DNA of 64,000 nt from JAGQPD01 sp020426865. GTDB taxonomy: Bacteria > Planctomycetota > Planctomycetia > Pirellulales > Pirellulaceae. The notes below the pieces were generated by a model. It ran no database searches. It was not told the origin of the DNA and saw nothing but the letters and a program-made list of their open reading frames with translations. Shown one piece after another: positions 18,735-28,423 of this stretch; positions within the stretch are counted from its first letter, which is position 1, and every line of letters starts with the position of its first letter. A program made the translations under genes and the position numbers. The stretch lies in contig JAWKTN010000002.1 in NCBI GenBank assembly GCA_041399065.1, positions 744,001-808,000 of the forward strand. Direction: 5' to 3'.

Positions 18735-19520
18735 ATGAAGCGATCTACCCTACTTTTTGCCTTGTTTGAATTGATTATTGGCGCACTGCCGATTTTCCAA
18801 CCTTCCCATTGGGTCGTCCACGCCGAGATTATTGTGGACGAATTTACTGACGACGGCCTATTGGTTAGTGATGAATACCCAGGCGGTAAGGAGTTACGCG
18901 AAAGAAATGTGGGATACAACCAGTCACTAAATCGAGTCTTTAATTTTTCAAGCCGTCACAAAACAACGGTCATGGATTCTAATATCGAGATTCCATCTGC
19001 ACTGACGCTCCATTTGGCCGATGCTCCGGAAGGATGGGCCGGGCGTCCTCGATTTCGAGTTGGCTACGGATTCCTAGGTGGCGCGATCGATATCTCGAAC
19101 GAAGAGGCACTGCTTGTTGACTTTGCGAGTATTGAAGGAACGATAACACCCCGGTTCTTTCAGGTTGGCCTCACAGGATCGCCGGAGACCATCTCACTTC
19201 TACAGACACGTCGCGACCCGCTCCCGCTGTCATCGGACGGCATGACTGCGGTTTTTCCCCTTGAAGATTTCCTGCAACGGGACGGTTCTCCGAATGAATC
19301 AGACGCGTTTACGCATCTTCGACAAGTAGCAATTGCTTTTAGTTGGGGTGTTGTGCCACCGCTGGAATCCGAGTGGCACGCGGTCATCGAGCGGATACGA
19401 TTTGGCTCGATTCCCGTTCCCGAACCAACCACCGGAACCGTGATGGCACTAGTATTCCTAAGTGTTTGTCGCCGATTCCGATCGGCAGAACGGCGGAGCC
19501 AGGGAGTTGTCGCGGAGTAA
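18735..19520 (+). CDS. PEP-CTERM secreted protein
   Basis: A 261-residue protein with a signal peptide (residues 1-30, LLFALFELIIGALPIF...VHA) and a C-terminal PEP-CTERM sorting signal: VPEPTTGTVMALVFLSVCRR near residues 232-251, then a basic tail. PEP-CTERM proteins are exported and processed by exosortase-type enzymes. The body is unknown, beta-rich looking, with no recognised domain. ATG 18735 has GGAG eight bases upstream. It follows the anchor-L gene by 72 bases and both are surface-type proteins. Confidence 0.85.
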   Translation: MKRSTLLFALFELIIGALPIFQPSHWVVHAEIIVDEFTDDGLLVSDEYPGGKELRERNVGYNQSLNRVFNFSSRHKTTVMDSNIEIPSALTLHLADAPEGWAGRPRFRVGYGFLGGAIDISNEEALLVDFASIEGTITPRFFQVGLTGSPETISLLQTRRDPLPLSSDGMTAVFPLEDFLQRDGSPNESDAFTHLRQVAIAFSWGVVPPLESEWHAVIERIRFGSIPVPEPTTGTVMALVFLSVCRRFRSAERRSQGVVAE

Positions 19521-19529
19521 AAGCGGCAC

Positions 19530-19650
19530 GGCGCTAGCAGTCCGGTGTTGCAATACTGGAGGCTTGCGGTGTGTAATACCGGAGGGCTTGCGTACGGTAA
19601 GGTACAAGAAACGAGTCGGTGTGCCATGACGCACTTCGTCATTGGTTTGG
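19530..19650. repeat. Dispersed intergenic repeat, copy 3 (composite)
   Basis: This copy joins both segments: the first half matches 15876-15938 (GTAATACCGGAGGGCTTGCG) and the second half matches 16972-17031 (GGCTTGCGTACGGTAAGGT). It is therefore the fullest version of the element. It lies between the PEP-CTERM gene and the glnE 3' end. Confidence 0.8.
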
Positions 19651-19724
19651 ATGTGATGTTGGGGACAGCCGTGAAATTCGCACGATACCTCGAACCAACA
19701 AGTATTCAGCAATTCGTCGATTAT

Positions 19725-22700
19725 CTACAATCCTGTTGCTTCACGAAACATCTTTTTAAACAGTCGGCGATTGTCTGCCATCAGCTGTCGGCATTCGTCA
19801 TACACCTCTTGGCCGCTGCCGCGCCGTAATAAGTAGGCTAGTTGTGCGAGGCTGGTTTCGTCTTCGGGCAAGTCGTGGCGGGCGGTGGTATTCATCAAAC
19901 GCAACCGCGCCTCAACGCTACGCAACGTCTGATAACCGCGACTGAGTGCCTCCCGATCCGACTGTTCCATCAAGTGCATGTTGTACAACACGTCGATGGC
20001 CTGCAGGGTGTTCGGCACGATGATCTCGGGATGCTCGGCCCCATGTCTCATTTGTAGCATCTGCACGACAAATTCGATGTCGACCGTGCCGCCTGGCCCA
20101 CGTTTCAAATTGTGTTGGCTGGCGTTTTCTTCCATGCGGTACCGCATCTGCTGAATTTCTTGTGCATCGACGGCTCGCCACGCAGGCGTAACGATCGCGT
20201 GCCGGACGATCCCCATGGCTCGCTGCCGTACCGTCGCACCGCCGAAAATCGGGCGGGCTCGGCAGAGCGACTGTCGCTCCCACAGCTGAGCAGCCCCTTC
20301 GGCGAAGTAACGATGGAACTCGTCGAACGTCACCGCCAGCATGCCGCTCTTGCCCGTCGGACGCAATCGCGCATCCAATTCGAATAATCGACCGTAGGGC
20401 CCCAGCTGGTTCACCGTCTTGATAATGCGTTGCCCGAGCTGGCTGAAAAAATGCTGGTTTGTCGTCGGGTCCGCTCGGCGACTCTTGGCCGTCGGCCCCG
20501 TCATGCCCTCCATTTCGTAGAGGAAGATGACATCCAAGTCACTGTGGTAGTTTGGTTCTCGTCCACCGAATTTCCCCATCGCCAAGATCACGAAATCGCA
20601 CGTATCGTCATCTCCCGGAAGCCCCACCGCATCGCTGTTACTCGCCGCACCGCTGCCACTTGCCAGAGGATCAATATCACCGCCAAAAAGCAGTCGTTGG
20701 GAAACGGTCGTCCAGGCCGGTGGTGGATCATCGGGCGCAGACGCACGAAGTCTTGGCTCGCCATGGCGCAAAGTCAGCCGCCGATATTCGTCTGAGGTTA
20801 CTTGTTGCAGACAGACCTCCGCGATATCCGATAACGCCGCCGTGGTTGACCGGATATCCTCTTTGCCCAGGATATCGCGCACACCGACGCGAAGGTGTTG
20901 TGAGTTCTTGAAGCCATGAACAATTTGCCAAGTCTCTTCAGCACCACGACACATCTCTGTCAACGAATCGCGTAGCCAGCTCGAGGCCGGTAGCCGGTCG
21001 ATTACCAGCGAGTCCATTAGTTCATCGATCATACCCGGATTACTGGTCAGGATGCCCGACAAGTAAGGGCTACCGGCACAAAGTTGGACGTACAATTGCA
21101 GCGAAGCAGAACTCCAACTGAATAATTCCCACAGGACCCCCTTTCCGCCCAGCGAATCGCTGACCTGGCTGAGGTTCAACAACGTCAGATCGGGTGCCGG
21201 CGTGTGAGAGACTTCTTCCAGTAGTTGAGGAGCTATCGCCGCGAGAAAATGTCGGCAACGTCTTGTCGAAAGGAACGAAATACACTCGGTGGCCAACTCC
21301 ATAAGATTCTTGTAGGCGGAATCGAGATCGTCAAAGCCATAACGGCCCAACACCTCCGCGATCGACGTTGAACTCGGTTCCGGGTCGAGAACCAGATCGA
21401 CGATCGGTTCTGTTTGCTGGTCGTCTGAAAAGGCATCGTGCAATAGGTGATCAAGAATCTTCCGATTCAGATCGGTCTTTTCGCGATAGGTCTTTTTGAA
21501 TTGCTCCAGCGCCGGCGAGCCGTCCTTGTCGACAAACCCGGCCCGAATGGCGACCTTCTTCAATTCTCGGTCGTTGTCGGGCAAAACGTGCGTCTGCAGG
21601 TCGAGCATGATCTGCAATCGATGCTCGATCTTCCGAAGCAGTGCATAGTTCTCTTCGAGGATCGCGCGTTCTTGCATGTTCAAACATCCGGCCTGTTCCA
21701 GACGCATGATCGCTTCCAGCGTATTCGTCGTACGCAATTCGGGAAGATCACCGCCATTGAGCAATTGCAGGAATTGGATCACGAACTCGATATCGCGAAT
21801 ACCACCGTGTCCGAGCTTCACATTCCGCTGATCGGTTCCAGCCCCCAACGTCTGCTTTTCGATTCGCCGTTTTAGTGCTTTGATTCCCGTAATATCGGCA
21901 CGCGTGAGATAACGCCGATAGATCCACGGCTCAAGCTCGGTGAGAAAACGCAGACCGAATTCCAGATCACCAGCAACCGGCCTAGCCTTGACCAGCGCCT
22001 GACGCTCCCACGTTCTCCCCAGGACATCATAGTAATGCATCGCGGCAACGCGACTGGTGGCGATCGGACCGTTCTTACCCTCGGGTCGCAACCGCAAGTC
22101 AACTCGATAAGCCGCCCCCCATTCGGTAGTGTCGGTCAATAACTTGACAATCCCACGGCAGAGTCGCGCATAGTATTCCGAATTGGCGAGCGATTTCGGT
22201 CCTGTCGTCTTCCCTTCCTCGTCGTAGAGGAACATCAGGTCGATGTCGCTGGAATAGTTGAGCTCTTCGCCACCGAGCTTACCAAATCCAAGCACCACAA
22301 ACTGTGACTCCTGGCCGTCGCTACGACGAGGGTCACCATATTTCGGTCGCAAGTCATCGGCAACGGCCTGCACTGCGGCTTCGCACACGGCCTCAGCGAT
22401 AAGGGAAATCTGGCGAGTCACGACTTCGATCCGCTGTCCACGCACGATATCACCGTAGGCAACTCGTAGCGTTTCCCGATGCTTGAATTGGCGGATGAGC
22501 GATGCTGCAACGTTCAGATCCTTGACCGCGCCGATTTCGGCCAAGAGATCTTCCACCAGCACGGCCCGCGATATCGGACTCCCTTCGGTAATTCGCAACA
22601 GATCAAAGTTCTCCGGCACACGCACCAGCAGGTCACTGAGATACTGGCTGGTAGAAAAAATCTGCAGCAATATCGGTAACGCGTCGGCGTCTCGTTCAAA

Positions 22701-23015
22701 GAGCGACGCCAGTGCCAGCGGGCTGCGCGCGGCCAGAATAAATCGTTCCAGGTTGGCGATCGCCATATCGGCATCGCTCAACGCCGGTAATGACCGAGCC
22801 CAATGCCGACAGATGGCTCCAATCAAATCAAGCGTCACTCCGGCCGCCGCGATTGATTGGAGATCACGGCGAGCACGTGCGACATCTTGGACGCCAAGCG
22901 ACCGCAACCACTGCATGGCGGGCTCGGCACCTTCCAACAATTCAACGACATTCACTTGCGGGACGTTCGCTGGCACTGTGTCGGCACCTATCCTTCGACT
23001 TGGACGCCCTTCCAA
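19725..23015 (-). CDS. glnE: Glutamine synthetase adenylyltransferase/deadenylylase
   Basis: A protein of about 1,096 residues with two nucleotidyltransferase halves: GFGKLGGEELNYSSDIDLMF near residue 245 and AMGKFGGREPNYHSDLDVIF near residue 815, each followed by its PII-uridylyl-transferase-associated helical domain (GHGGIRDIEFVIQFLQLL, GPGGTVDIEFVVQMLQM). The family adds and removes AMP on glutamine synthetase in response to PII and glutamine. It is longer than the E. coli protein (946). The start is uncertain: TTG 23015 overlaps the DUF427 gene by 28 bases, while GTG 22976 lies just after that gene's stop with AAGGA upstream. It is the last gene of a likely miaB - DUF427 - glnE run. Confidence 0.95.
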   Translation of the reverse strand: MEGRPSRRIGADTVPANVPQVNVVELLEGAEPAMQWLRSLGVQDVARARRDLQSIAAAGVTLDLIGAICRHWARSLPALSDADMAIANLERFILAARSPLALASLFERDADALPILLQIFSTSQYLSDLLVRVPENFDLLRITEGSPISRAVLVEDLLAEIGAVKDLNVAASLIRQFKHRETLRVAYGDIVRGQRIEVVTRQISLIAEAVCEAAVQAVADDLRPKYGDPRRSDGQESQFVVLGFGKLGGEELNYSSDIDLMFLYDEEGKTTGPKSLANSEYYARLCRGIVKLLTDTTEWGAAYRVDLRLRPEGKNGPIATSRVAAMHYYDVLGRTWERQALVKARPVAGDLEFGLRFLTELEPWIYRRYLTRADITGIKALKRRIEKQTLGAGTDQRNVKLGHGGIRDIEFVIQFLQLLNGGDLPELRTTNTLEAIMRLEQAGCLNMQERAILEENYALLRKIEHRLQIMLDLQTHVLPDNDRELKKVAIRAGFVDKDGSPALEQFKKTYREKTDLNRKILDHLLHDAFSDDQQTEPIVDLVLDPEPSSTSIAEVLGRYGFDDLDSAYKNLMELATECISFLSTRRCRHFLAAIAPQLLEEVSHTPAPDLTLLNLSQVSDSLGGKGVLWELFSWSSASLQLYVQLCAGSPYLSGILTSNPGMIDELMDSLVIDRLPASSWLRDSLTEMCRGAEETWQIVHGFKNSQHLRVGVRDILGKEDIRSTTAALSDIAEVCLQQVTSDEYRRLTLRHGEPRLRASAPDDPPPAWTTVSQRLLFGGDIDPLASGSGAASNSDAVGLPGDDDTCDFVILAMGKFGGREPNYHSDLDVIFLYEMEGMTGPTAKSRRADPTTNQHFFSQLGQRIIKTVNQLGPYGRLFELDARLRPTGKSGMLAVTFDEFHRYFAEGAAQLWERQSLCRARPIFGGATVRQRAMGIVRHAIVTPAWRAVDAQEIQQMRYRMEENASQHNLKRGPGGTVDIEFVVQMLQMRHGAEHPEIIVPNTLQAIDVLYNMHLMEQSDREALSRGYQTLRSVEARLRLMNTTARHDLPEDETSLAQLAYLLRRGSGQEVYDECRQLMADNRRLFKKMFREATGL

Positions 23016-23272
23016 AACGCAACGCGGTCGGCAATCTCCGCCGCCGCGGGCTTGGGAGTTGAATAGTACCAGGCTGCATCGGCGTTTCGCTCCCCTTCTA
23101 CGTCGATGTGATAGTAGCTGGCGGTCCCCTTCCAGCCACAGACGCTGGTCGTGTCGCTCGGTTGAAAGTACTCCATCTGCAGCGATTCCTTCGGAAAGTA
23201 ATGGTTGCCATCCACGACAACCGTGTTGCTACTGTCCGCCAATACGGCACCGTTCCAAATTGCCTTGGGCAT
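22988..23272 (-). CDS. DUF427 domain protein
   Basis: A 94-residue protein matching DUF427: KAIWNGAVLADSSNTVVVDG near the start, YFPKESLQMEYFQPS, and the signature CGWKGTASYYHID. ATG 23272 gives the usual length; an upstream ATG at 23305 would add 11 residues. The family's function is unknown; the small beta fold is cytoplasmic. It sits between miaB and glnE and overlaps the possible TTG start of glnE. Confidence 0.9.
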   Translation of the reverse strand: MPKAIWNGAVLADSSNTVVVDGNHYFPKESLQMEYFQPSDTTSVCGWKGTASYYHIDVEGERNADAAWYYSTPKPAAAEIADRVAFWKGVQVEG

Positions 23273-23353
23273 GGAGAACCTCATCTTTCGAAAAACCTGA
23301 ACCAATCCGGAAAGCTGGCGAGTACACGTTCGTCGACGCGTTCCACCATTGGG

Positions 23354-24787
23354 CTACGAAATGGAATGTAAGTCATGTCGCACTTCCGACGTCACGATCT
23401 CACCAAACAACGTGTGGGAATGAGCATCGTAGATCACGACCTGCACTAACTGTCCGGCCTGCCGGATATTTCCGTCGTACACGACGATTCGATCGCAATG
23501 TGTTCGCCCGGTCATCTGCAACACCGGACCCGCATCGCCACGATCGCGCGCTGCCTTGCTTGGGCCTTCCACAAGGATCTCAACTTCCTCGCCCACCATG
23601 GCTTCATTCAGTTCCGCACTGATGCGGTTTTGAACGGCCAACAGTTCATTATTGCGGCGTCGCTTGTTGTCGTCGGAAACGTCGTCTGGCAACATCTCGG
23701 CACCCTTCGTGCCAGGCCGCTCGCTGTACTTAAAAATAAAACTGTTCTTGAAGCGGCACTCCTCCACCAACTCCACGGTCTGCCGAAAATCGTCCTCCGT
23801 CTCACCGCTGAAACCAACAATAAAATCGCTGGATACAGCCGCATCCGGAATTGTCGCCCGAATCCGCTGCATCATCTCGCGATACTCTTCCACAGTATAC
23901 CCGCGTTTCATGGCCGCCAGCATCCGATTGGAACCGCTCTGAGCCGGCACGTGCAGATACGGCGAGCATTTGGGCAGATCGCGAACAGCCCGCAGCAAAT
24001 CGTCCGTCATGTCCTTAGGATAGTTAGTGACAAATTTAAGTCTATCAATCCCCGGAATCTCGTGCAGCTGAAGCAGCAAATCGGAAAGACGAGTCGACTT
24101 TCCGTTCTCGCGATAGCGATAGCTGTTTACCGTCTGACCAAGCAACGTGATTTCACGGCAGCCTTGATCGGCCAACGCCCGTGCTTCGGCAACGATCTGT
24201 TCGGGCGGCCGTCCTTGTTCGGGACCTCGCACCATCGGAACGATGCAATACGTGCAGAACTTGTCGCAGCCAATCTGGATCCGAACGTAAGCCTGCCACG
24301 GGCTCGGACGCATCGACGGATCACGAAGCGGATCGAAACTCTCATGGCTGCGTTTGATCTGCTCAAGCGATCCGGCCGTCCGGTCCAGGCTCACCTCCAC
24401 CTGCCGGCCCGCACCTCCCTGAACTCGCTCAATCAGTTCCGGCACCTGATGCAGTTGCCCAGGCCCCACGATCAAATCAACATACGGCGCCCGATCAAAG
24501 ATGCGCCGCTGATCCTTTTGAGCCATACAGCCCATCACACCAATGACCTTGTCGGGATAACTCTGTTTGAGCCGCCGCAACTTGCCCAACGCGCTGTAGA
24601 TCTTGTCCTCGGCATGCTGACGAACGCTGCACGTGTTGAAGAGGATCGTCGTGGCCGATTCCGGTGCGTCGGTCAAATCGTACCCCTGCTGGCGCAAACT
24701 TGCGACTACCAACTCACTATCCAGCATGTTCATCTGGCAACCGACGGTCTCGATATAAAGGAGTTTTTTCTCAGCCATCTCACCCAT
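23354..24787 (-). CDS. miaB: tRNA (N6-isopentenyl adenosine-37-C2)-methylthiotransferase MiaB
   Basis: A 477-residue protein. The N-terminal UPF0004 domain has its three cluster cysteines (GCQMNMLDSE, NTCSVRQHAEDK, GVMGCMAQKD). The radical SAM core has CDKFCTYCIVP near residue 175. A TRAM domain is at the C-terminus (EVEILVEGPS ... TGRTHCDRIVVYDG). It adds a methylthio group to A37 of tRNAs reading UNN codons, using two iron-sulfur clusters. ATG 24787 or ATG 24778 may be used. It leads the minus-strand run into DUF427 and glnE. Confidence 0.96.
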   Translation of the reverse strand: MGEMAEKKLLYIETVGCQMNMLDSELVVASLRQQGYDLTDAPESATTILFNTCSVRQHAEDKIYSALGKLRRLKQSYPDKVIGVMGCMAQKDQRRIFDRAPYVDLIVGPGQLHQVPELIERVQGGAGRQVEVSLDRTAGSLEQIKRSHESFDPLRDPSMRPSPWQAYVRIQIGCDKFCTYCIVPMVRGPEQGRPPEQIVAEARALADQGCREITLLGQTVNSYRYRENGKSTRLSDLLLQLHEIPGIDRLKFVTNYPKDMTDDLLRAVRDLPKCSPYLHVPAQSGSNRMLAAMKRGYTVEEYREMMQRIRATIPDAAVSSDFIVGFSGETEDDFRQTVELVEECRFKNSFIFKYSERPGTKGAEMLPDDVSDDNKRRRNNELLAVQNRISAELNEAMVGEEVEILVEGPSKAARDRGDAGPVLQMTGRTHCDRIVVYDGNIRQAGQLVQVVIYDAHSHTLFGEIVTSEVRHDLHSIS

Positions 24788-24912
24788 GCCACCTAAGGGA
24801 TCTCGAATCGAATCCTAGATTGAGCCCGAACCCAACCAGACAAATGCCGCATTATAGCACCGATCAGCGTCGACCGCCGCACGGCACCGTCGGCTACTGC
24901 GCCTCGGTTTGG

Positions 24913-25554
24913 CTATTCCGGCAGCTTGCGGCGAGTGGCCTCGTCGCCGACGATTTGAATCAGGAGAGAATTCCCGTCTTGCTTCAGCATCGCGTTGATT
25001 GCAGCACTGGTAAACCACCCGTCAACACCCGCGCTTTCCCGTTGGTATTTCGTCGCATCAAGCTTGTGCACTTCGGGGGCTCGACTGTCGCTATCGATCA
25101 CCCATATCTCTGGTACCTTGAGCTGAGCATAGAACGCCAGCTTCTCGTAGGTTTCGTCGCCCGGTGAACGAATCTCGATTGCGACGCTGCACGGTCCATG
25201 GCAATATGTCGGTTGTAGATGCAGTAACTCAGCTGGGCGAAATAACACGACGTCTGGAGTACGGTAGTTATGGACCCAGTTTTCGTCGGGAGACAATGCG
25301 ACCTGATGAAAGACCTTGTTGCCCAATCCGGTTGGCACCCAGAATTGTCTCAACCACAATTCGATCTGCCCTTCCAGATCCTGATGTGCTACGCTCGGCG
25401 GCGGGTTCATGTGCAAAACTCCATCCCATACTTCGTCCCATTGGTCGGCTCCCGAAATCCGACGCTCCTCCAGAATGTGCGCAGGCACTTCCAACATCAC
25501 GCCTTTCATGGTCACTTTCCCTTCCCAAACCGAGCGCTGTTGTGACATCGCCAT
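24913..25554 (-). CDS. Uma2 family (DUF820) putative endonuclease-fold protein
   Basis: A 213-residue Uma2/DUF820 protein of the PD-(D/E)XK fold. Visible markers are the N-terminal RISGADQWDEVWDGVLHM, the acidic RTPDVVLF, and the core AIEIRSPGDETYEKLAFYAQ followed by VPEIWVIDSD. These are the usual D...ExK-like positions of the family (E in AIEI, K in YEKLAFY). Uma2 genes are abundant in cyanobacteria and planctomycetes; their role is not known, and nuclease activity is inferred from the fold. The N-terminal 15-20 residues are not conserved. Confidence 0.88.
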   Translation of the reverse strand: MAMSQQRSVWEGKVTMKGVMLEVPAHILEERRISGADQWDEVWDGVLHMNPPPSVAHQDLEGQIELWLRQFWVPTGLGNKVFHQVALSPDENWVHNYRTPDVVLFRPAELLHLQPTYCHGPCSVAIEIRSPGDETYEKLAFYAQLKVPEIWVIDSDSRAPEVHKLDATKYQRESAGVDGWFTSAAINAMLKQDGNSLLIQIVGDEATRRKLPE

Positions 25555-25784
25555 TTAATTCTCGTATGCTCAACGTACCTATACATTATCTCAATACCGT
25601 CGCTGCTCGCAAGGCGCACCAACTGGGGTTGCGAGAATTGGATAGAATTGGAGATAAGGGCGAGCTATCAGTGACCTGGCAGTTGTTCACCACCGCTGAT
25701 CGTTGGGATTGGCTAGTCGTGTGTCTTCCAGACACGGCGATTAGCGGCAGGGCGCCGGACGCAGCTCGACTCGGAGCGGTCGAG

Positions 25785-26444
25785 CTACTGCAGATCCTTG
25801 GGTGTCAGGAAGGAGCAGCCGACGAGGTATCCGCCGTCGGATTCGAGGCGCCATTGGATCTTGGCACCGACAATGAGTGGGTCGCCGTTTTTTTGCATGA
25901 TGGTGAAGTGAAACGGCGCACCGGCGACAACGTCACGGTTGGTAAAAATACAAAAGCCACCGCGGGAAAAGTTCTGCACTCGCACCACCTCTTTGCGTCC
26001 CTTGGGGGTCCAGGAGACGTGTAGTTCGGTCGGCGATTCGTATTCGGCTTCGATGCGCCGATCGACTTTGCCCCCTTCAGAGAGCTTCTCGAGAATCCTG
26101 GGAGGAATCCCGGGCTTGATTTCACAGCCGATCTGAAAACGGCCGGTTTCATCACGATTGCACCAGCAGACTCCCGCCGCCAAGTGCAATTCTAAACCCA
26201 GCTCGTCCACCCTCACCTGCAAGCGCAAATTCCGAGTATTGGGAACTTCATTGGGGACCACCAATCTGGCACCATTTTGCGAAAGGTCCAGCAGCTTGGC
26301 CTCGAATGTCTCACCTGTCTCGCGAAAATCATCCGGCTTGACGGTCACAATCACAGACACGTCTTTGTCTTCAATCACATAGCGAGTCGTTTTGACGTTT
26401 TCTTTCGATGGTGCGGCGTTTTCACTTGCAACTGCAGCGGTCAT
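25785..26444 (-). CDS. PilZ domain protein
   Basis: A 219-residue protein with two PilZ-like beta-barrel segments: LLDLSQNGARLVVPNEVPNT near residue 50 (a weak DxSxxG match), and EYESPTELHVSWTPKGRKE followed by VQNFSRGGFCIFTNRDVVAG near residue 155, with the NFSxxG signature. PilZ domains bind cyclic di-GMP; the RxxxR arginines are hard to place (RRIEAEY at about 132 is the best candidate). It is probably a cytosolic signalling or adaptor protein. It stands alone between Uma2 and fmt. Confidence 0.75.
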   Translation of the reverse strand: MTAAVASENAAPSKENVKTTRYVIEDKDVSVIVTVKPDDFRETGETFEAKLLDLSQNGARLVVPNEVPNTRNLRLQVRVDELGLELHLAAGVCWCNRDETGRFQIGCEIKPGIPPRILEKLSEGGKVDRRIEAEYESPTELHVSWTPKGRKEVVRVQNFSRGGFCIFTNRDVVAGAPFHFTIMQKNGDPLIVGAKIQWRLESDGGYLVGCSFLTPKDLQ

Positions 26445-26631
26445 CCGAGGTGGCTCCTTATGGACGCAAAAAAGAGTCGGGGCCCAAATTACACGTACCT
26501 GGCTACAGTGAAACTATAGTTTGCGGGATCAGGGGGTAGAGTCGCGGAAAAGGTTTTGCTACTTCCCCAACTGCCTGGCGTTCCGACCATGCCGATCGTA
26601 ACGATCGTGCGATGTGGAAAGGACCGTGGCA

Positions 26632-27609
26632 CTAAGCAAACCGGCTGCCGATATCCAACCGGTAACCACGAAGAAATTCCGCCGCCGACTGGCTCCGCTT
26701 GCCGGCCGGTTGCAACCGGTCGATCCGCAGATACCCTTCACCACAGGCGACCAAGAATTGTTCTTTCGATACCTCCACGATTTCGCCCGGCTCGATGCCG
26801 CTTTTTATCGATGCCCCATCCAGACCGATCGGCGTCACCTGCTCAATGGCGACCCTCAGCGGCGGCTGCTCAAGCCGCTGCAAGTGTGTGAACGTCCCCG
26901 GCCATGGCCTTAGAGCTCGAACCTGAGCATCAATTTGCTGCGAGGTGCGTGACCAGTCGACAAGCCCGTCATCCTTACGCAAGCGACGTGCCCGTGTGGC
27001 CTTCTTTCCGTCTTGAACGCTGCCAATCGAAGACGTTCCATCCCAGTTTTCAAGCATTTGTACGGCGTCGAGCACCGCCGCGACGCCCAGATCGGCAAGC
27101 TTCCGTTCCATCGTCACGGCGTCGTCATCGTCACCAATATCGAGGCTGCGTTGTACCAGACACGGCCCGGCATCCAACCCGGCGGTCATGTGAATAACGG
27201 TCACGCCCGTCGTGTCCAGGCCATCCCAAATCGCCCAATTGATGGGGGCCGCACCGCGATAAGCTGGCAACAATGAGGCATGCAGATTGATGCCACCCAA
27301 TCGCCCCAAACGGAGTGAGTCATCCGAAAGAATTTGTCCGTAATCGCAGACCACCAGCAAGTCGATCGCCGTTGCCTGCAACTGCTGATGGGCCTCTTCG
27401 CCGTTGATGTCCTCCGGCATCCACACGCTCAGCCCGTGACGCTCCGCCACATCTCGCATCGGGTTGACCACCACGCTGCGACTCCTGCGTCCAGTCTGCA
27501 CCGGTCGCGGCGGACGAGTCACCAGGCCCAAGACGGTGTGATCGGACGCAATCAACGCTTCAAACGTTGGAACGGCGAAGGGACCCGTTCCCATCATCAG
27601 GATCTGCAT
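26632..27609 (-). CDS. fmt: Methionyl-tRNA formyltransferase
   Basis: A 325-residue protein with the formyltransferase fold: MQILMMGTGPFAVPTFEALI at the start, and the catalytic region DLLVVCDYGQILSDD then GGINLHASLLPAYRGAAPIN near residue 105 with the catalytic Asn/His, and VTVIHMTAGLDAGP. The C-terminal OB-like domain follows (ALRPWPGTFTHL). It formylates initiator Met-tRNA. The ATG lies nine bases after the def stop, so the two are co-transcribed and work in sequence. Confidence 0.96.
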   Translation of the reverse strand: MQILMMGTGPFAVPTFEALIASDHTVLGLVTRPPRPVQTGRRSRSVVVNPMRDVAERHGLSVWMPEDINGEEAHQQLQATAIDLLVVCDYGQILSDDSLRLGRLGGINLHASLLPAYRGAAPINWAIWDGLDTTGVTVIHMTAGLDAGPCLVQRSLDIGDDDDAVTMERKLADLGVAAVLDAVQMLENWDGTSSIGSVQDGKKATRARRLRKDDGLVDWSRTSQQIDAQVRALRPWPGTFTHLQRLEQPPLRVAIEQVTPIGLDGASIKSGIEPGEIVEVSKEQFLVACGEGYLRIDRLQPAGKRSQSAAEFLRGYRLDIGSRFA

Positions 27610-27618
27610 GTGCTTGGC

Positions 27619-28200
27619 CTAACAGTATCGCGCTTCCCATTCCCGCAAATGAGCCTCGATGTTCTGCGGCTGCAAGTCGGGATCGCGCCGAGCCTGATCT
27701 TCAAAGTTGCGCTTGAATGTCTCGATCGTATCGCGGGCGGTAATTTCGCCGGTTTCGCTTAATCGATCGATGAACAGCACACCGTCCAAGTGGTCGGTCT
27801 CGTGCAGGATCATGCGCGCCAACATGCCGCTGACCTCCTGGTCGATTTCCGTCCCGTCCAACGTGAAGGCATTGACCCGGATACTGGTGGAACGGCGGAC
27901 AAATCCATATAAACCAGGCAGGCTCAAACAACCTTCTTCACGTTCCTCGTTACCCCGTTCACGGCTGATCACAGGATTGATGAACACTATTTCCTCCCCT
28001 TCGTCTTGCTTTCCTGCCAGATTCGCGACAAACAGACGCAGGGGTAAATTGACTTGATTGGCAGCCAACCCAATCCCGTTTGCTGCATACATCAAATCGA
28101 ACATCTCTCGGATGACCGACCGCAATTGACTATCCACACGCTTAATCGGTTTGGATTTGTGCCGGAGCGTAGGATGGGGAAACTCGATAATCTTCAACAC
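27619..28200 (-). CDS. def: Peptide deformylase
   Basis: A 193-residue protein with all three family motifs: GIGLAANQV, EGCLSLPG and HETDHLDG, i.e. the Cys and two His metal ligands and the catalytic Glu are present. It removes the formyl group from new proteins. GTG 28200 is chosen: it gives the family N-terminus (LKIIEFPHPTLRHKS) and has GGAG eight bases upstream. The open frame upstream to 28446 does not look like deformylase. It leads the def-fmt pair. The C-terminus has a basic extension of about 25 residues. Confidence 0.96.
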   Translation of the reverse strand: MLKIIEFPHPTLRHKSKPIKRVDSQLRSVIREMFDLMYAANGIGLAANQVNLPLRLFVANLAGKQDEGEEIVFINPVISRERGNEEREEGCLSLPGLYGFVRRSTSIRVNAFTLDGTEIDQEVSGMLARMILHETDHLDGVLFIDRLSETGEITARDTIETFKRNFEDQARRDPDLQPQNIEAHLREWEARYC

Positions 28201-28423
28201 GCAACTATTCTCCCTCGGCGGACTAGCAAGCATCGGAGATACAATTTCAGCAATTATACGAGCGTTAGCCAAGTTGTGCGACCGGGCCACCGTCGTCCAG
28301 CCTGTGCGTTGACCCTCTGTTGCGACAACTTTAGAATCTAAAGAGACGTGGCAATGTTTGCAGTTTGTGCGTTGAAACCGCACGATTCGTTGGCTCTTGT
28401 CTACCTTTGACGTCAGATTTGGC

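Noticed and set aside
23498..24796. Plus-strand open frame of 432 codons
   Set aside because: It is antisense to miaB, which has all cluster cysteines.
25164..26024. Plus-strand open frame of 286 codons over Uma2 and PilZ
   Set aside because: It crosses two convincing minus-strand genes and its translation matches no family.
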